A DNA stretch of 64,000 nucleotides from Streptomyces cacaoi (GCF_006539165.1 NZ_BJMM01000004.1:372001-436000), one strand, 5' to 3'. Positions 25,554 to 34,243 are shown, counted from the first letter of the stretch. Notes: generated by a model not told the origin, from the letters alone. Translations and numbers: made by a program.

Positions 25554-26089
25554 ATGCGGCCGGCCTCCGTACGTGCGGGCTCGCCCGCGGCCCGGGGGTG
25601 CGCACCGGTCGCCGCGTGGCCGGACTCGACCGCCCAGCGCGGCGGGCGCGGCCGGTCGAGAAGGGGCTTGGCCGCGTAGTAGGCGGGGTGCTCCTGCGGT
25701 TCGAAGCGGACGCCGAACGGCTTCAGGAAGTTGCCGACGACCGACCGGTCCGTGAACAGGTGCAGCGGCAGCGCCAGCAGCGCCCACTCGGGGCCCTCGA
25801 TCAGGCACCACAGCCCGGCCACGGCGGCGGCCGTGAGCAGGGTGTGCATCACGTTGTAGAGGACGTAGTAGCCGCGGTGGATGTAGCCCGTCCTGCTGCG
25901 CCTGGCCGCGATGGCGCCGGGGATGTACCCGATGACGTCGATGTAGGCGAACAGGAGCACGAAGGGGATCCAGCGGATCTCGTGCCAGTGCAGGACGACG
26001 AGCACGGCCACGGTGACGAGCGCGGCGAAGTACTCCAGCCTGATGATGCGGTAGGTCGTCGGTGTCTCGAACAGGTTCCGGCTGTCCAT
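25550..26089 (-). CDS. Small integral membrane protein, VlmO/ForJ-like N-N bond-forming candidate
   Basis: A 179-residue membrane protein with about four helices: IRLEYFAALVTVAVLVVLHW, FVLLFAYIDVIGYIPGAIA, YYVLYNVMHTLLTAAAVAGL and WALLALPLHLFTD. Several acidic, His and Tyr residues cluster in or beside the helices (EYF, HWHEIRW, YIDVIGY, YNVMH), as expected of a membrane enzyme. In valanimycin the membrane protein VlmO, and ForJ in formycin biosynthesis, convert an O-aminoacyl hydroxylamine to the N-N product. Assignment rests on size, topology and the overlap with the VlmA-like gene; homology was not tested. ATG 26089 follows GGGAGGTGG. It is the first gene of the operon. Confidence 0.6.
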   Translation of the reverse strand: MDSRNLFETPTTYRIIRLEYFAALVTVAVLVVLHWHEIRWIPFVLLFAYIDVIGYIPGAIAARRSRTGYIHRGYYVLYNVMHTLLTAAAVAGLWCLIEGPEWALLALPLHLFTDRSVVGNFLKPFGVRFEPQEHPAYYAAKPLLDRPRPPRWAVESGHAATGAHPRAAGEPARTEAGRI

Positions 26090-26115
26090 GGATGAACGTC
26101 CACCTCCCGACAGTC

Positions 26116-26140
26116 TGTCACATACTCTAAGTATCTGACA
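26116..26140. promoter_or_regulatory. Operator-like inverted repeat upstream of the N-N operon
   Basis: TGTCACATACT, 3-bp spacer CTA, AGTATCTGACA: 11-bp arms matching at 10 positions. It lies 27-51 bases before the first gene of the minus-strand operon, where it would block a promoter. A related dyad (ACATACT, AAG, AGTATGT) precedes the FMO gene at 36882-36898. The TetR encoded at 28649-29263 is the obvious candidate ligand. Confidence 0.65.
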
Positions 26141-26945
26141 TAACGAGGGGAGCCTAACACCCTCCCGAGGCGCTTGCCTAGGGCGGCGAGGGGCACTTGC
26201 CAGAGGCGGCTGCCGGTGCGCCACGGCGGGCGCGGTGAACGGCCGTGAGGGCGCGGGGGGTTGGCCTTCCGGAATGTCGTCCGGTGTCCGGCATGGCGGG
26301 GCGGTTTCCCCCGCGGGCGCCTGTGGAGGGGGGCCGTTGGAACGGAAAAGAAACGGGCGCGTCAATTCGGCGTACGGGCCCGCGTGTTCGCGCCCGTGTG
26401 AAGGTGTCGGGGAGGGCTCCGAGGGGCCGCCGGAGCCGGGACCAGCCAAGGTTTACCTGTGTCCGGTGTGCGGCAAGACTAGGCGAGTGATTTCCTATGC
26501 GGCCCGGCGGATGGGTGTGAACGGAAGCCGAAGAGGATCATGCTCCGGCGGGGTTCGGGCACGGTCTTGCGCCCGCACCCGGAGCGGTGTACCGCGAAGA
26601 CGGCACGCGCCTTTCAGCACGTGAACATCCGATGCCTGTCGCTTGTGTAAGAACCGTGAAAGTTTCGCCCGGCAATCGGGCCACCGAGGGCGTTGCAGAG
26701 CGACTCGCGCTTCGCCTAGGCTTCCCAACCGTCAAGTTTTGACCGGGTTCCCGACGGGGAGGCCCGGACGTGCAATACCGGGGACTTCGTGACGGCAGGA
26801 AGAAGCCTGGCCGAGCCCAACCGCCCCTGTATTGCTCCCTGTCACGCGATTGGGACGCCAACGCGCTGACCTCTACGGCGCCTTGTCCGCTTTCGCTGGA
26901 GTCGAGCCATCCAGTATGTTGTTCGACGTATTCGGGAGCGTCTTG
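26141..26945. other. 805-base intergenic region without a supported gene
   Basis: Non-coding space between the divergent N-N operon and the ABC-ATPase gene. Noted in it: a small GCCCG-GCAAT-CGGGC hairpin (26667-26681), a GTCAA-GTT-TTGAC dyad (26731-26743), and lower GC than the genes around it (for example 26640-26750). No reading frame has an RBS or a recognisable product. It presumably holds the leader and promoter of the ATPase/hydrolase pair. Confidence 0.6.
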
Positions 26946-27758
26946 ATGAGCAGTCTCCATCAGTTGGTCAATCTTCCGTCATCCCGAGCAGGAGAGGTGG
27001 GGCTGCCACGCCTGATGGCCAGCGGTCTGACATTTTCGGAACCCGGACACAGTCGATTAACAGGCGTATCCCTCGCCGTTTCCGCGGGGGAGCAGGTGGG
27101 TTTGGTCGGCGGCATGGAGGCCGGCCGGTCCACATTCTTGAACATACTCACGGGGCAACTCAGGCCCACCTTCGGGATATTCAAGATCAACGAAACGATC
27201 GTGCGCGGTGACGGGCCCCCGCCGGGGCTGGTGGGCACCGCGGTCCCCGAGGAGACCATGGAGCCCGGCCTCTCCGGACGGGAGTGGCTCGCGCGCGTGG
27301 CGTGGCGGGCCGGGCTGGACGAGCCGGCCGCCGGCCGGTGGCTGTCCCGACTGCTGTGGCGGACGGGGCTGTCCGCTTTCTCGCTCACCCGGCTGGGCTG
27401 CTATCCGCCCGGGGCGCGCAAGCTGCTCTCGCTCGCGGCAGCCTCCGCCGGGTCGCCGCCCGTCATCGTCCTCGACGAGCCCGCTTCCGGGCTGACCGGG
27501 CCGCACCTCGCGATACTGCGCCGGCTGATCAACACCTGGTGCGCCGAGGGGAGCGCGGTCCTGGTCGGTGCGGAGCGCCGGGACGTGGCAGCCCTGGGCT
27601 GTCACCGGCTCTACATCATGGAGTCGGGCACCGTCGTCGCCAGCGGCACCCAGCACCAGTTGTACGGAACGGATGTACTGCCGCCTCAGCATCTGATGCC
27701 GGTGCGGGTGCCGGCGTCCGGTGCCGGTGGGGCACTCGATGTGAGAGGAATGCATTGA
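26946..27758 (+). CDS. ABC-transporter-like ATPase with degenerate Walker A
   Basis: A 270-residue ABC-type nucleotide-binding domain without membrane segments. Walker A reads GLVGGMEAGRST: the usual G-K-S/T has become G-R-S-T and another Gly is altered. A full LSGGQ signature is not visible (YPPGARKLLSLAAAS stands there), while Walker B is intact (VIVLDEPASGLTG). It may bind but not hydrolyse ATP, or pair with a canonical subunit elsewhere. GGGAG precedes ATG 26946; ATG 26916 is possible. It contains an in-frame TTA codon (27057), so translation should need the bldA tRNA. The stop overlaps the TTG start of the next gene. Confidence 0.72.
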   Translation: MSSLHQLVNLPSSRAGEVGLPRLMASGLTFSEPGHSRLTGVSLAVSAGEQVGLVGGMEAGRSTFLNILTGQLRPTFGIFKINETIVRGDGPPPGLVGTAVPEETMEPGLSGREWLARVAWRAGLDEPAAGRWLSRLLWRTGLSAFSLTRLGCYPPGARKLLSLAAASAGSPPVIVLDEPASGLTGPHLAILRRLINTWCAEGSAVLVGAERRDVAALGCHRLYIMESGTVVASGTQHQLYGTDVLPPQHLMPVRVPASGAGGALDVRGMH

Positions 27759-28621
27759 CCAGGACCGCGACCCTCGGCGAGGCGCACCACGTCCGGCTGC
27801 GGCAGGGCCCGCTCAGGTACCACGAGCGGGGGCGGGGCAGACCGGTGGTCTTCGTGCACGGCCTGTTCGTCAACGGTGATCTGTGGCGTCATGTCGTGCC
27901 GCCGCTCGCCGACGCCGGCCTGCGCTGCATCACACCGGACTGGCCGTTCGGCTCGCACGAGGAGCCGCTGGCGCCGCAGGCCGATCTCGGCCCGCTCGGC
28001 GTCGCCCGGCTCATCTCCGACTTCCTCGACGAGCTGGATCTCCACGACGTGGTCCTGGTGGCCAACGACACCGGCGGGGCCTTCTCGCAGATCGCCGCCG
28101 TCCGGCATCCGGAGCGGCTGGGCGCCCTCGTGCTGACGCCGAGCGACAGCCTGCACCGGTTCTTTCCGCCGATGTTCCGCTATCTTCAGGCTTTCAGCGG
28201 GCTGCCCGGTTTTCCCTATCTGATTGCGCAGTCGCTCAGATTGACGCCGGCGCACCGGCTGCCCTTCGTGCTGGGGCTGCTGTCGAAGCGCAGGCTGCCG
28301 GCCGCGGCCACCCGGTCGTATCTGACGCCGATGCGGCGGAGTCCAGGGGTCCGGCGGGATCTCGGCAAGCTGCTCAAGGGCGTGGACAACCGGCACACCC
28401 TGGCTGCGGCGGAACGCTTCTCCGAGGTCGATGTGCCGGTTCTGCTGCCGTGGGCCTCGGAGGACCGGCTGTTTCCGATCGGGCTCGGTGAGGAACTCGC
28501 GCGGCGCTTTCCGCGGGCACGGCTGGAGCCGATCGAGGACTCCTACACGTTCGTCCCCGAGGACCGGCCCGAGCGCCTGGTCGAACTGCTCAAGGAATTC
28601 CTGGTCGAGGAGCGCGGCTAG
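27755..28621 (+). CDS. Alpha/beta hydrolase with Asp nucleophile (haloalkane dehalogenase/epoxide hydrolase-like)
   Basis: A 288-residue alpha/beta hydrolase. VVFVHGLFVNGDLW gives the oxyanion HG region, and the nucleophile elbow is VLVANDTGGAFSQ with Asp, not Ser, as in dehalogenases and epoxide hydrolases. The position where the catalytic His is expected near the C-terminus reads SYTFVPEDRPERL, so the His seems to be missing. The enzyme may be non-canonical or a binding protein. The start is TTG at 27755, overlapping the ATPase stop, with GAGAGGA ahead of it. Co-translated with the ATPase; a substrate cannot be named. Confidence 0.75.
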   Translation: MTRTATLGEAHHVRLRQGPLRYHERGRGRPVVFVHGLFVNGDLWRHVVPPLADAGLRCITPDWPFGSHEEPLAPQADLGPLGVARLISDFLDELDLHDVVLVANDTGGAFSQIAAVRHPERLGALVLTPSDSLHRFFPPMFRYLQAFSGLPGFPYLIAQSLRLTPAHRLPFVLGLLSKRRLPAAATRSYLTPMRRSPGVRRDLGKLLKGVDNRHTLAAAERFSEVDVPVLLPWASEDRLFPIGLGEELARRFPRARLEPIEDSYTFVPEDRPERLVELLKEFLVEERG

Positions 28622-28648
28622 GACGGCCGTCGGTCGGCTCGTCCGGGC

Positions 28649-29263
28649 TCAGCCGGGCCGGGCCGACCGCGGTACCCGGATGGATTCCACGAGTTCGCCG
28701 ATGAGCGCGGACGCCTCTTTCCTCGCCTGCTGCGGGTTCGGGCTGTTCGAGACGGCGAGCGCCATCTCGTGCAGGGCACCGATGATCGAGTTCATCAGCA
28801 GGGCGCTGGGCATCTCCCGGACGAATTCGTCCATGCAGCGCTCCTTCACCAAATCGGTGAAGTGCTCGGCGACATGTTCCTGGGTCTCCCGCCAGCGCTG
28901 CCAGCCGAGCGCGATGGGGCCCTCCTTGAGCGCCATCTCGCAGAACGCCGTGTCCAGTGCCGCGTCCAGGTAGGCGTTGAGCGCGGAGGAAAGGGCGTCC
29001 CAGCCGCTCGCCGTCGCCCCGATCTCCTGTCTGACCCGTTCGATGAACCGCTGATCGACATCGGCCAGCACGGCCTCGAAAACTGCCCGCTTATTGGCGA
29101 AGTGGTGATAAATGGCGCCTTTTGTCACGCGGGCGTGATCGGCGATGTCGTCCAACGACGTCTTGGCGTACCCGCCCGACGAGAAGAGATCTCTTGCCGC
29201 CTCGACGATCGCATTACGGGTTGCCTCCGCGTACTCATCCCGGCGACGTTTGGTTTCTCCCAT
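28649..29263 (-). CDS. TetR-family transcriptional regulator (cluster-situated)
   Basis: A 204-residue TetR protein. The HTH covers residues 10-57 (AIVEAARDLFSSGGYAKTSL, then DHARVTKGAIYHHFANK), followed by a C-terminal ligand domain with SALLMNSIIGALHEMALAVS. It lies between the two biosynthetic operons. The shared ACATACT-type dyads at 26116-26140 and 36882-36898 are candidate targets. It is convergent with the hydrolase gene (27 bases between stops). The effector is unknown and could be a pathway intermediate or a hormone. Confidence 0.88.
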   Translation of the reverse strand: MGETKRRRDEYAEATRNAIVEAARDLFSSGGYAKTSLDDIADHARVTKGAIYHHFANKRAVFEAVLADVDQRFIERVRQEIGATASGWDALSSALNAYLDAALDTAFCEMALKEGPIALGWQRWRETQEHVAEHFTDLVKERCMDEFVREMPSALLMNSIIGALHEMALAVSNSPNPQQARKEASALIGELVESIRVPRSARPG

Positions 29264-29540
29264 ACGGTTCCTCCGTCGTCATGCGCCACGGTTCCTCGGA
29301 CCAATTCTAGGATCCACCGTGATCGCATAGCGCGCGGGTCGGGCGTGATCACGCCCCCGGCCTGCCTGCCATGCACCGTTCCGCTCACCGAAAACCTCGT
29401 GCGGTCCTGACCGTGGTCGCGAAAAGACTCTCTCGCTCCAGGGAAGTTCAGGCAAGATGCGGGCCGCGGCCGGCCCGCGGAGCGCGGACCCCGGTGTACC
29501 GGTGTGCGGTACCACCGGGGCGCCGCGCCCCCGCGGTGTG

Positions 29541-30866
29541 TCAGTGCCCGTCGAAAGGGGAGAGCACCAGGGACGCGTTGTGGCCGCCGAAACCGAAGGA
29601 GTTGGAGAGCACCGGCCTGCGGCCGATGTTCCGGGGAGCGCCGACCACCACGTCCAGGTCGACGCCCTCGTCGGTGCTCTCGTGGTTGGCCGTCGGCGGC
29701 ACCACACCGGCGGCTGCCGACAGCGTCGCCAGCGCCGCCTCCGCCGCGCCGGCCGCACCCATGAGATGGCCGAACACGCCCTTGGCGGAGGTCACCGGCG
29801 GGGCCCCGGAGGGGAACGCCGTCGCCAACGCCCTCGCTTCCATGGCGTCGTTGAGGCCGGTGCCGGTGCCGTGTGCGTTCACATGGCCGATGTCGTCCGG
29901 CGCGAGCCCCGAGTCCTCGATGGCCCGCCGCATACAGGCGACGGCGCCGGCACCGTCCGGCCGCGGGGCCGTCAGGTGGTGCGCGTCGGAGCTGAGGCCG
30001 AAGCCGACGACCTCGCCGTGGATCCGCGCCCCGCGCGCGAGCGCCCGGTCCAGCCGCTCCAGCACCAGGAACGTCGAACCCTCGCCCATCACATAGCCGT
30101 CGCGGTGCGCGTCGAAGGGGCGGGAGGCGCTCGCCGGGTCGTCGTTGCGGGCGCTGAGTGCCCCGCTGCGGCAGAAGCAGGCCATGGCCCACGGGTTCAC
30201 GCTGTTCTCGCCGCCGCCGGCCAGCACCGTGTCGGCCTCCCCGTACCGGATCAGCCGCGCCCCGTCGCCGACCGCGGTCGTGCCCGAGGCGCAGGCGCTG
30301 CTCACCGAGTAGTTGGGGCCGGTCCAGCCCAGCTCCATGGCGATGTGGGCGCCGGTCGCGTTGGGCATCAGCATGGGCACCATCAGCGCGGAGACGCGGT
30401 CGGCGCCCTCCCGGTCGTGGATGATCGCCTGCCGGCCCATGGTGGGCGCGCCGCCGGTGCCGGTGCCGAACACCACGGCGCGCCGGGCGGGATCGCCCTC
30501 CGGAGAGCCGGCGTCGGCGAACGCGTCCATGGCGGCGGCGAAGCCGAGCTGCGAGACGCGGTCCATCCGGCGGGCCGTTCTGCGGTCGACATAGGCGAGC
30601 GGTTCGAAGTCCCGTACCTCGCAGGCGATACGCACGGGCAGGTCGCTCGCGTCGAAGTTGGTGACGGGCGCGGTCACCGGCGTAGCGGCCAGCACCGTCT
30701 CGAAGAGGGTCTTGACGTCGCACCCGGCCGGGGTCTTGACGCCGATGCCGGTGATCGCCACCCGGTACCGGCCCCGGTCGTCGCGGGCGAAGGCGTCCGG
30801 GTCGCCGGGACCCGGCCGGTCTGCTGTCGGGGTGCCCGTCGTCCCGGGCTGAGAGATGTCGGACAT
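29541..30866 (-). CDS. Beta-ketoacyl-ACP synthase (FabF type), KS1
   Basis: A 441-residue condensing enzyme with the full Cys-His-His set: Cys192 in VSSACASG, His in NAHGTGTGLND, His in GVFGHLMGAAG, and the C-terminal SNSFGFGGHN. It carries about 30 extra N-terminal residues relative to FabF. Predicted to extend acyl-ACP with malonyl-ACP in the dedicated chain-building system. GGAGG precedes ATG 30866. It ends the operon that starts with the FMO. KS2 (31706-32953) also has an intact active site, so this pair is not a KS/chain-length-factor couple. Confidence 0.92.
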   Translation of the reverse strand: MSDISQPGTTGTPTADRPGPGDPDAFARDDRGRYRVAITGIGVKTPAGCDVKTLFETVLAATPVTAPVTNFDASDLPVRIACEVRDFEPLAYVDRRTARRMDRVSQLGFAAAMDAFADAGSPEGDPARRAVVFGTGTGGAPTMGRQAIIHDREGADRVSALMVPMLMPNATGAHIAMELGWTGPNYSVSSACASGTTAVGDGARLIRYGEADTVLAGGGENSVNPWAMACFCRSGALSARNDDPASASRPFDAHRDGYVMGEGSTFLVLERLDRALARGARIHGEVVGFGLSSDAHHLTAPRPDGAGAVACMRRAIEDSGLAPDDIGHVNAHGTGTGLNDAMEARALATAFPSGAPPVTSAKGVFGHLMGAAGAAEAALATLSAAAGVVPPTANHESTDEGVDLDVVVGAPRNIGRRPVLSNSFGFGGHNASLVLSPFDGH

Positions 30867-30885
30867 CTGCGTCCTCCGGAGTCGG

Positions 30886-31671
30886 TCAGGGCGTTCGCTC
30901 GTCGGGGGCCATCCCGATCGCGTGCGCCCCGCCGTCGACATGGACGATCTCGCCGGTCGTGGCGGGCAGCCAGTCCGACAGCAGGGTCACACAGGTCCGG
31001 CCCGCGGGATCGGGGTCCGAGGGGTCCCAGCCCAGGGGCGCACGGGCCTTCCAGATCTGTTGCAGCCCGTCGATCTGGGGAATGGCGTCGGCGGCGACCG
31101 TGGACAGCGGCCCCGCCGACACCAGGTTGACGCGGATGCCGCGCGGCCCCAGGTCCCGGGCCAGATAGCGGGCCGTCGACTCCAGCGCCGACTTGGCCAC
31201 CCCCATCCAGTTGTAGCCGGGCCACGCCTGGCCCGCGTCGAAGTCCAGGCCGACGAGGGAGCCGCCGCGGCCCTCCATGAGGGGCGCGACCGTCTCCGCG
31301 AGGGCCTTCAGCGAGTACGCGGAGATCTCCAGCGCGGCCGCGACGTCCTTCCACCGCGGCCGCAGGAAGTCACCGCCCAGGCACGGCTCCGGAGCGAACG
31401 CCACGGCGTGCAGGGCGCCGTCGAGGCTCCCCCAGGTGCTCGCCAGCCGCTCGCCCAGCGCCTCGAAGTGCTCGGGCCTGGTCACGTCCAGCTCCAGCAC
31501 CTCGGGGCTGCCGGGCAGGCGCCGGGCACAGCGTTCGGTGAGCCGCCGTGCCCGGCCGAAGGACGTGAGGACGATCTCCGCGCCGTGCTCCTGGAGTTGC
31601 CGCGCCGCCGAGAAGGCGATGGACGACTCGTTGAGCACCCCGGTGACCAGGAACCTCTTACCGCTCAGCAC
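30886..31671 (-). CDS. FabI-like enoyl-ACP reductase (SDR)
   Basis: A 261-residue short-chain dehydrogenase of the FabI type: LVTGVLNESSIAFSAARQL with the FabI-style N-E-x-S-I-A rather than TGxxxGIG, a divergent catalytic Tyr region YNWMGVAKSAL (Y-x6-K spacing) and the IRVNLVSAGPLSTVAADAIP segment. It would saturate the 2-enoyl-ACP and so give an alkyl chain. GTG 31671 is preceded by GAGAGGGG. It lies between the two KS genes; most streptomycetes keep their housekeeping FabI elsewhere, so this is probably pathway-specific. Confidence 0.88.
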   Translation of the reverse strand: MLSGKRFLVTGVLNESSIAFSAARQLQEHGAEIVLTSFGRARRLTERCARRLPGSPEVLELDVTRPEHFEALGERLASTWGSLDGALHAVAFAPEPCLGGDFLRPRWKDVAAALEISAYSLKALAETVAPLMEGRGGSLVGLDFDAGQAWPGYNWMGVAKSALESTARYLARDLGPRGIRVNLVSAGPLSTVAADAIPQIDGLQQIWKARAPLGWDPSDPDPAGRTCVTLLSDWLPATTGEIVHVDGGAHAIGMAPDERTP

Positions 31672-31705
31672 GGCAGTCCCCTCTCTCGCGCTGTGGTGGT
31701 CCGGC

Positions 31706-32953
31706 TCATGCCGCCGCCGGCCGGAACACGAGGGAGGCGTTGTGCCCGCCGAAGCCGAAGGAGTTGGAGAGCATCGGGCCCTCCGGGATCTTGCGCACTC
31801 CCTCGGTGACGAGGTCCAGATCGCACTCCGGGTCGAGCTGTTCCAGGTTGGCGGTCGGATGGGCGACGCCCTCGCGCATGGTGAGCAGGGTCGTCACCGC
31901 CTCGACGGCCCCGGCGGCGCCGATGAGGTGCCCGATGACGCTCTTCGTCGACGTGACCGGGAACCGTCCGGCACCGAACACCTCGGCCAGCGCCCGCGCT
32001 TCGGTCACATCGTTCAGCGGCGTCGACGTTCCGTGCGCGTTGACGTGCACGATCTCGTCGGCGGCCACCTGCGCGTCGGCCAGGGCCAGCTCCATGCAGA
32101 TGCGGGCCCCGGCACCGTCCGGCGACGGCGCCGTGATGTGGTGCGCGTCGGACGTGCGCCCGTAGCCGGCCAGTTCGCCGTAGATGGTGGCGCCCCGGGC
32201 GACGGCGTGGTCCCAGTTCTCCAGGACCAGGAACCCGGCGCCCTCGCCCATGACGAAGCCGTCGCGGTCCGTGTCGAACGGCCGGGAGGCGCGCTCGGGT
32301 TCGGCCGTGCGCGTCGACAGCGCGCCCATCCTGGCGAAGGAGGACATGGTCAGCGGCGCGACGGCCGACTCGGAGCCGCCGGCGAGCACCAGGTCGGCCG
32401 CGCCCTCGCGGACCAGCCGGGCGCCCTCGCCCACGGCCTGCGCGCCCGAGGCGCACGCCGTGCAGATGGTCAGGCTCGGGCCCCGCACGTCGTGGTGGAT
32501 GCTGACGGCGCCCGCCGTGGCGTTCGCCATCGTCATCGGCACGTAGTGCGGGCTGACCCGGCCGTAGCCGCGGTCGGGCACGGCGCCGTACTCCGCCTCC
32601 TGGGTGGTGGTGCCGCCGTGCCCGGTGCCGGTCACCACGCCGCGCCGCTCCGGTGCCACACCGTGCGCACCGGCGTCGGCGAGCGCGTCGGTGGCCGCGG
32701 CGAGACCGAGCTGCGCGGTGCGGTCCATCCGCTTGGCGCCCTTGGCGTCCAGATAGTCCCGCGGATCGAAGTCCCGTACCTCGCAGGCGAAGTCCACCAT
32801 GAGGCCGGTCGGGTCGAAGGAGGTGATCCGCCGGGCCATGGAGCGCCCGGCGACCAGCGTGTTCCAGTACGTCGTCAGGTCGTTGCCCGCGGCCGTCTTG
32901 ACGCCGAGGCCGGTGACGGCCACCCGGTGCCGGGCGTGTACGGGCCCGCTCAC
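31706..32953 (-). CDS. Beta-ketoacyl-ACP synthase (FabF type), KS2
   Basis: A 415-residue condensing enzyme. Cys167 lies in ICTACASG, with His in VNAHGTSTPLND and in SVIGHLIGAAG, and SNSFGFGGHNAS at the C-terminus. All catalytic residues are present. It differs from KS1 over most of its length, so the two may have different chain-length ranges. The GTG start overlaps the ACP stop by 4 bp, an arrangement common for cognate ACP/KS pairs. Confidence 0.92.
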   Translation of the reverse strand: MSGPVHARHRVAVTGLGVKTAAGNDLTTYWNTLVAGRSMARRITSFDPTGLMVDFACEVRDFDPRDYLDAKGAKRMDRTAQLGLAAATDALADAGAHGVAPERRGVVTGTGHGGTTTQEAEYGAVPDRGYGRVSPHYVPMTMANATAGAVSIHHDVRGPSLTICTACASGAQAVGEGARLVREGAADLVLAGGSESAVAPLTMSSFARMGALSTRTAEPERASRPFDTDRDGFVMGEGAGFLVLENWDHAVARGATIYGELAGYGRTSDAHHITAPSPDGAGARICMELALADAQVAADEIVHVNAHGTSTPLNDVTEARALAEVFGAGRFPVTSTKSVIGHLIGAAGAVEAVTTLLTMREGVAHPTANLEQLDPECDLDLVTEGVRKIPEGPMLSNSFGFGGHNASLVFRPAAA

Positions 32954-33204
32954 GACTGCGCCGGGGTCAGGTGCTGCTCGATGAGGTCGAGCGTCTCCGA
33001 CACCGTCGTCACGCGCTTGAACGCCTGGTCGGGGACGGAGACGCCGACGCGGTCCTCCATGGCCATGGCCAGCTCGGCGAGGTCGAGGCTGTCGGCGTTC
33101 AGGTCCTCCCGCAGGACGGCGTCGGGGGTGACGGCGTCCTCGGAGACCCCGAGGATCTCGGTGCAGGCGTCCACCATGGCTTTGAAGAGGTCGTCGCGGT
33201 TCAT
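32950..33204 (-). CDS. Acyl carrier protein
   Basis: An 84-residue acidic ACP. The phosphopantetheine serine is Ser39 in LNADSLDLAEL. Helix II is DLAELAMAMEDRVGV and the length is the family norm. It carries the growing chain for the KS, KR and enoyl reductase enzymes of this operon. The upstream leader contains a run of 10-bp repeats (33226-33365) between it and the KR gene, so its mRNA leader is unusual. Confidence 0.92.
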   Translation of the reverse strand: MNRDDLFKAMVDACTEILGVSEDAVTPDAVLREDLNADSLDLAELAMAMEDRVGVSVPDQAFKRVTTVSETLDLIEQHLTPAQS

Positions 33205-33225
33205 ACCGGGTTCCTTTCAGCGTTG

Positions 33226-33365
33226 GCTGACGTGTGCTGAGGTGTGCTGGCGTCGGCTGACGTGTGCCGGCGTGTGCTGAGGCGTGCCGGCGTCGGCTGA
33301 CGTGCGCTGACCTGCGCTGAGGCGTGCTGACGTGCGCTGATGCGTGCCGACGTGCGCTGCGGCGG
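33226..33365. repeat. 10-bp tandem repeat, 14 units, in the ACP-KR gap
   Basis: Fourteen consecutive decamers of the form GCTGACGTGT/GCTGAGGCGT/GCCGGCGTGT, without any shift in phase. Exact repeats include GCTGACGTGT (33226 and 33256), GCTGACGTGC (33296 and 33326) and GCTGAGGCGT (33276 and 33316). The period equals about one helical turn. They fill most of the 209 bases between the KR stop and the ACP start. Confidence 0.9.
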
Positions 33366-33413
33366 GCCGGCGCCGGCCGTTCCGTGCCCCGGTGGCTCTC
33401 GTGTGCCGGGCGG

Positions 33414-34238
33414 TCAGCCGCCCATGGAGATGCCGCCGTCGACGGGCAGGGCGGTGCCCGTGATGAACGCCGCCGCGTCGGAGGCCAGGAAGGCCACGGC
33501 GGCCGCCACCTCGGCGGGCGTTCCCATCCGGTTCATCGGAGCCATCCGGGTCAGCTCGGCCAGGCGCTCCGAGGGCAGTTCGGAGAGGATCTCGGTGCTG
33601 ACGGGGCCGGGCACCACGGTGTTGACGGTGATGTTCCGGGCCGCGACCTCGCGGGCCAGCGACCGGGTCATCCCCAGCAGACCGGCCTTCGCCGAGGCGT
33701 AGTTGACCTGGCCGGACGAGCCGAGGAGCCCCACGATCGAGCCCACGTTCACGATCCGGCCCCAGCGGCGGCGGAGCATGCCGCGCAGCGCCCGGCGGGC
33801 GCAGTGGAACGGGCCGTCGAGGTTGGTGCGCAGCACCTCGGCCCAGTCCACGTCGGAGAGGGTCACCGCGAGCCCGTCGCGGATGATCCCCGCGTTGTTG
33901 ACGAGGAGTTCGACCGGGCCGAACGCCTCCTCGACCCGGGTGAACATCGCGTCCACCTCGGCTCCGGTGCCCACATCGCCCCGGACGGCGATCCCTTCGG
34001 CACCGGCGCCCGCGATCAGGTCGAGCGTCTCCTGCGCGGCGTCCTCACCGCTGCGGTAGCCGACGGCCACCCGGTGCCCCTGTTCGGCGAGCGCCACCGC
34101 GATCGCCCGGCCGACCCCCCGTGAGGCCCCGGTCACGAGCGCGACCCGGCTCACCGGGCGCTCCTGTGCCGCGGCGGTGCCGGGCACCCGGTGCGGTGCG
34201 GCCTCGGAGCCGGTGGACGGCTGCACGACACTGGTCAC
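33414..34238 (-). CDS. 3-oxoacyl-ACP reductase (FabG-type SDR)
   Basis: A 274-residue classical SDR: VTGASRGVGRAIAVALAEQG binds NADPH, NNAG is present, and the catalytic Ser, Tyr and Lys lie in GSIVGLLGSSGQVNYASAKA. VDGGISMGG ends the protein. An extra 30 residues precede the fold. It would reduce the 3-ketoacyl-ACP from the two KS enzymes. GTG 34238 is preceded by GGGAGGTGA and begins 5 bases after the MAT stop. Confidence 0.9.
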   Translation of the reverse strand: MTSVVQPSTGSEAAPHRVPGTAAAQERPVSRVALVTGASRGVGRAIAVALAEQGHRVAVGYRSGEDAAQETLDLIAGAGAEGIAVRGDVGTGAEVDAMFTRVEEAFGPVELLVNNAGIIRDGLAVTLSDVDWAEVLRTNLDGPFHCARRALRGMLRRRWGRIVNVGSIVGLLGSSGQVNYASAKAGLLGMTRSLAREVAARNITVNTVVPGPVSTEILSELPSERLAELTRMAPMNRMGTPAEVAAAVAFLASDAAAFITGTALPVDGGISMGG

Positions 34239-34243
34239 TGCCT

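Noticed and set aside
21103..26089. Assignment as the valanimycin cluster itself
   Set aside because: No valine decarboxylase, seryl-tRNA synthetase, VlmB, VlmJ or VlmK homologue was seen, and a complete fatty-acid builder is present instead.
29541..32953. KS1/KS2 as a ketosynthase/chain-length-factor pair
   Set aside because: Both proteins keep the active-site Cys (CASG) and both His motifs, so neither is a CLF.
33226..33365. CRISPR array
   Set aside because: Units are 10 bp and contiguous, with no unique spacers, and no cas genes are near.
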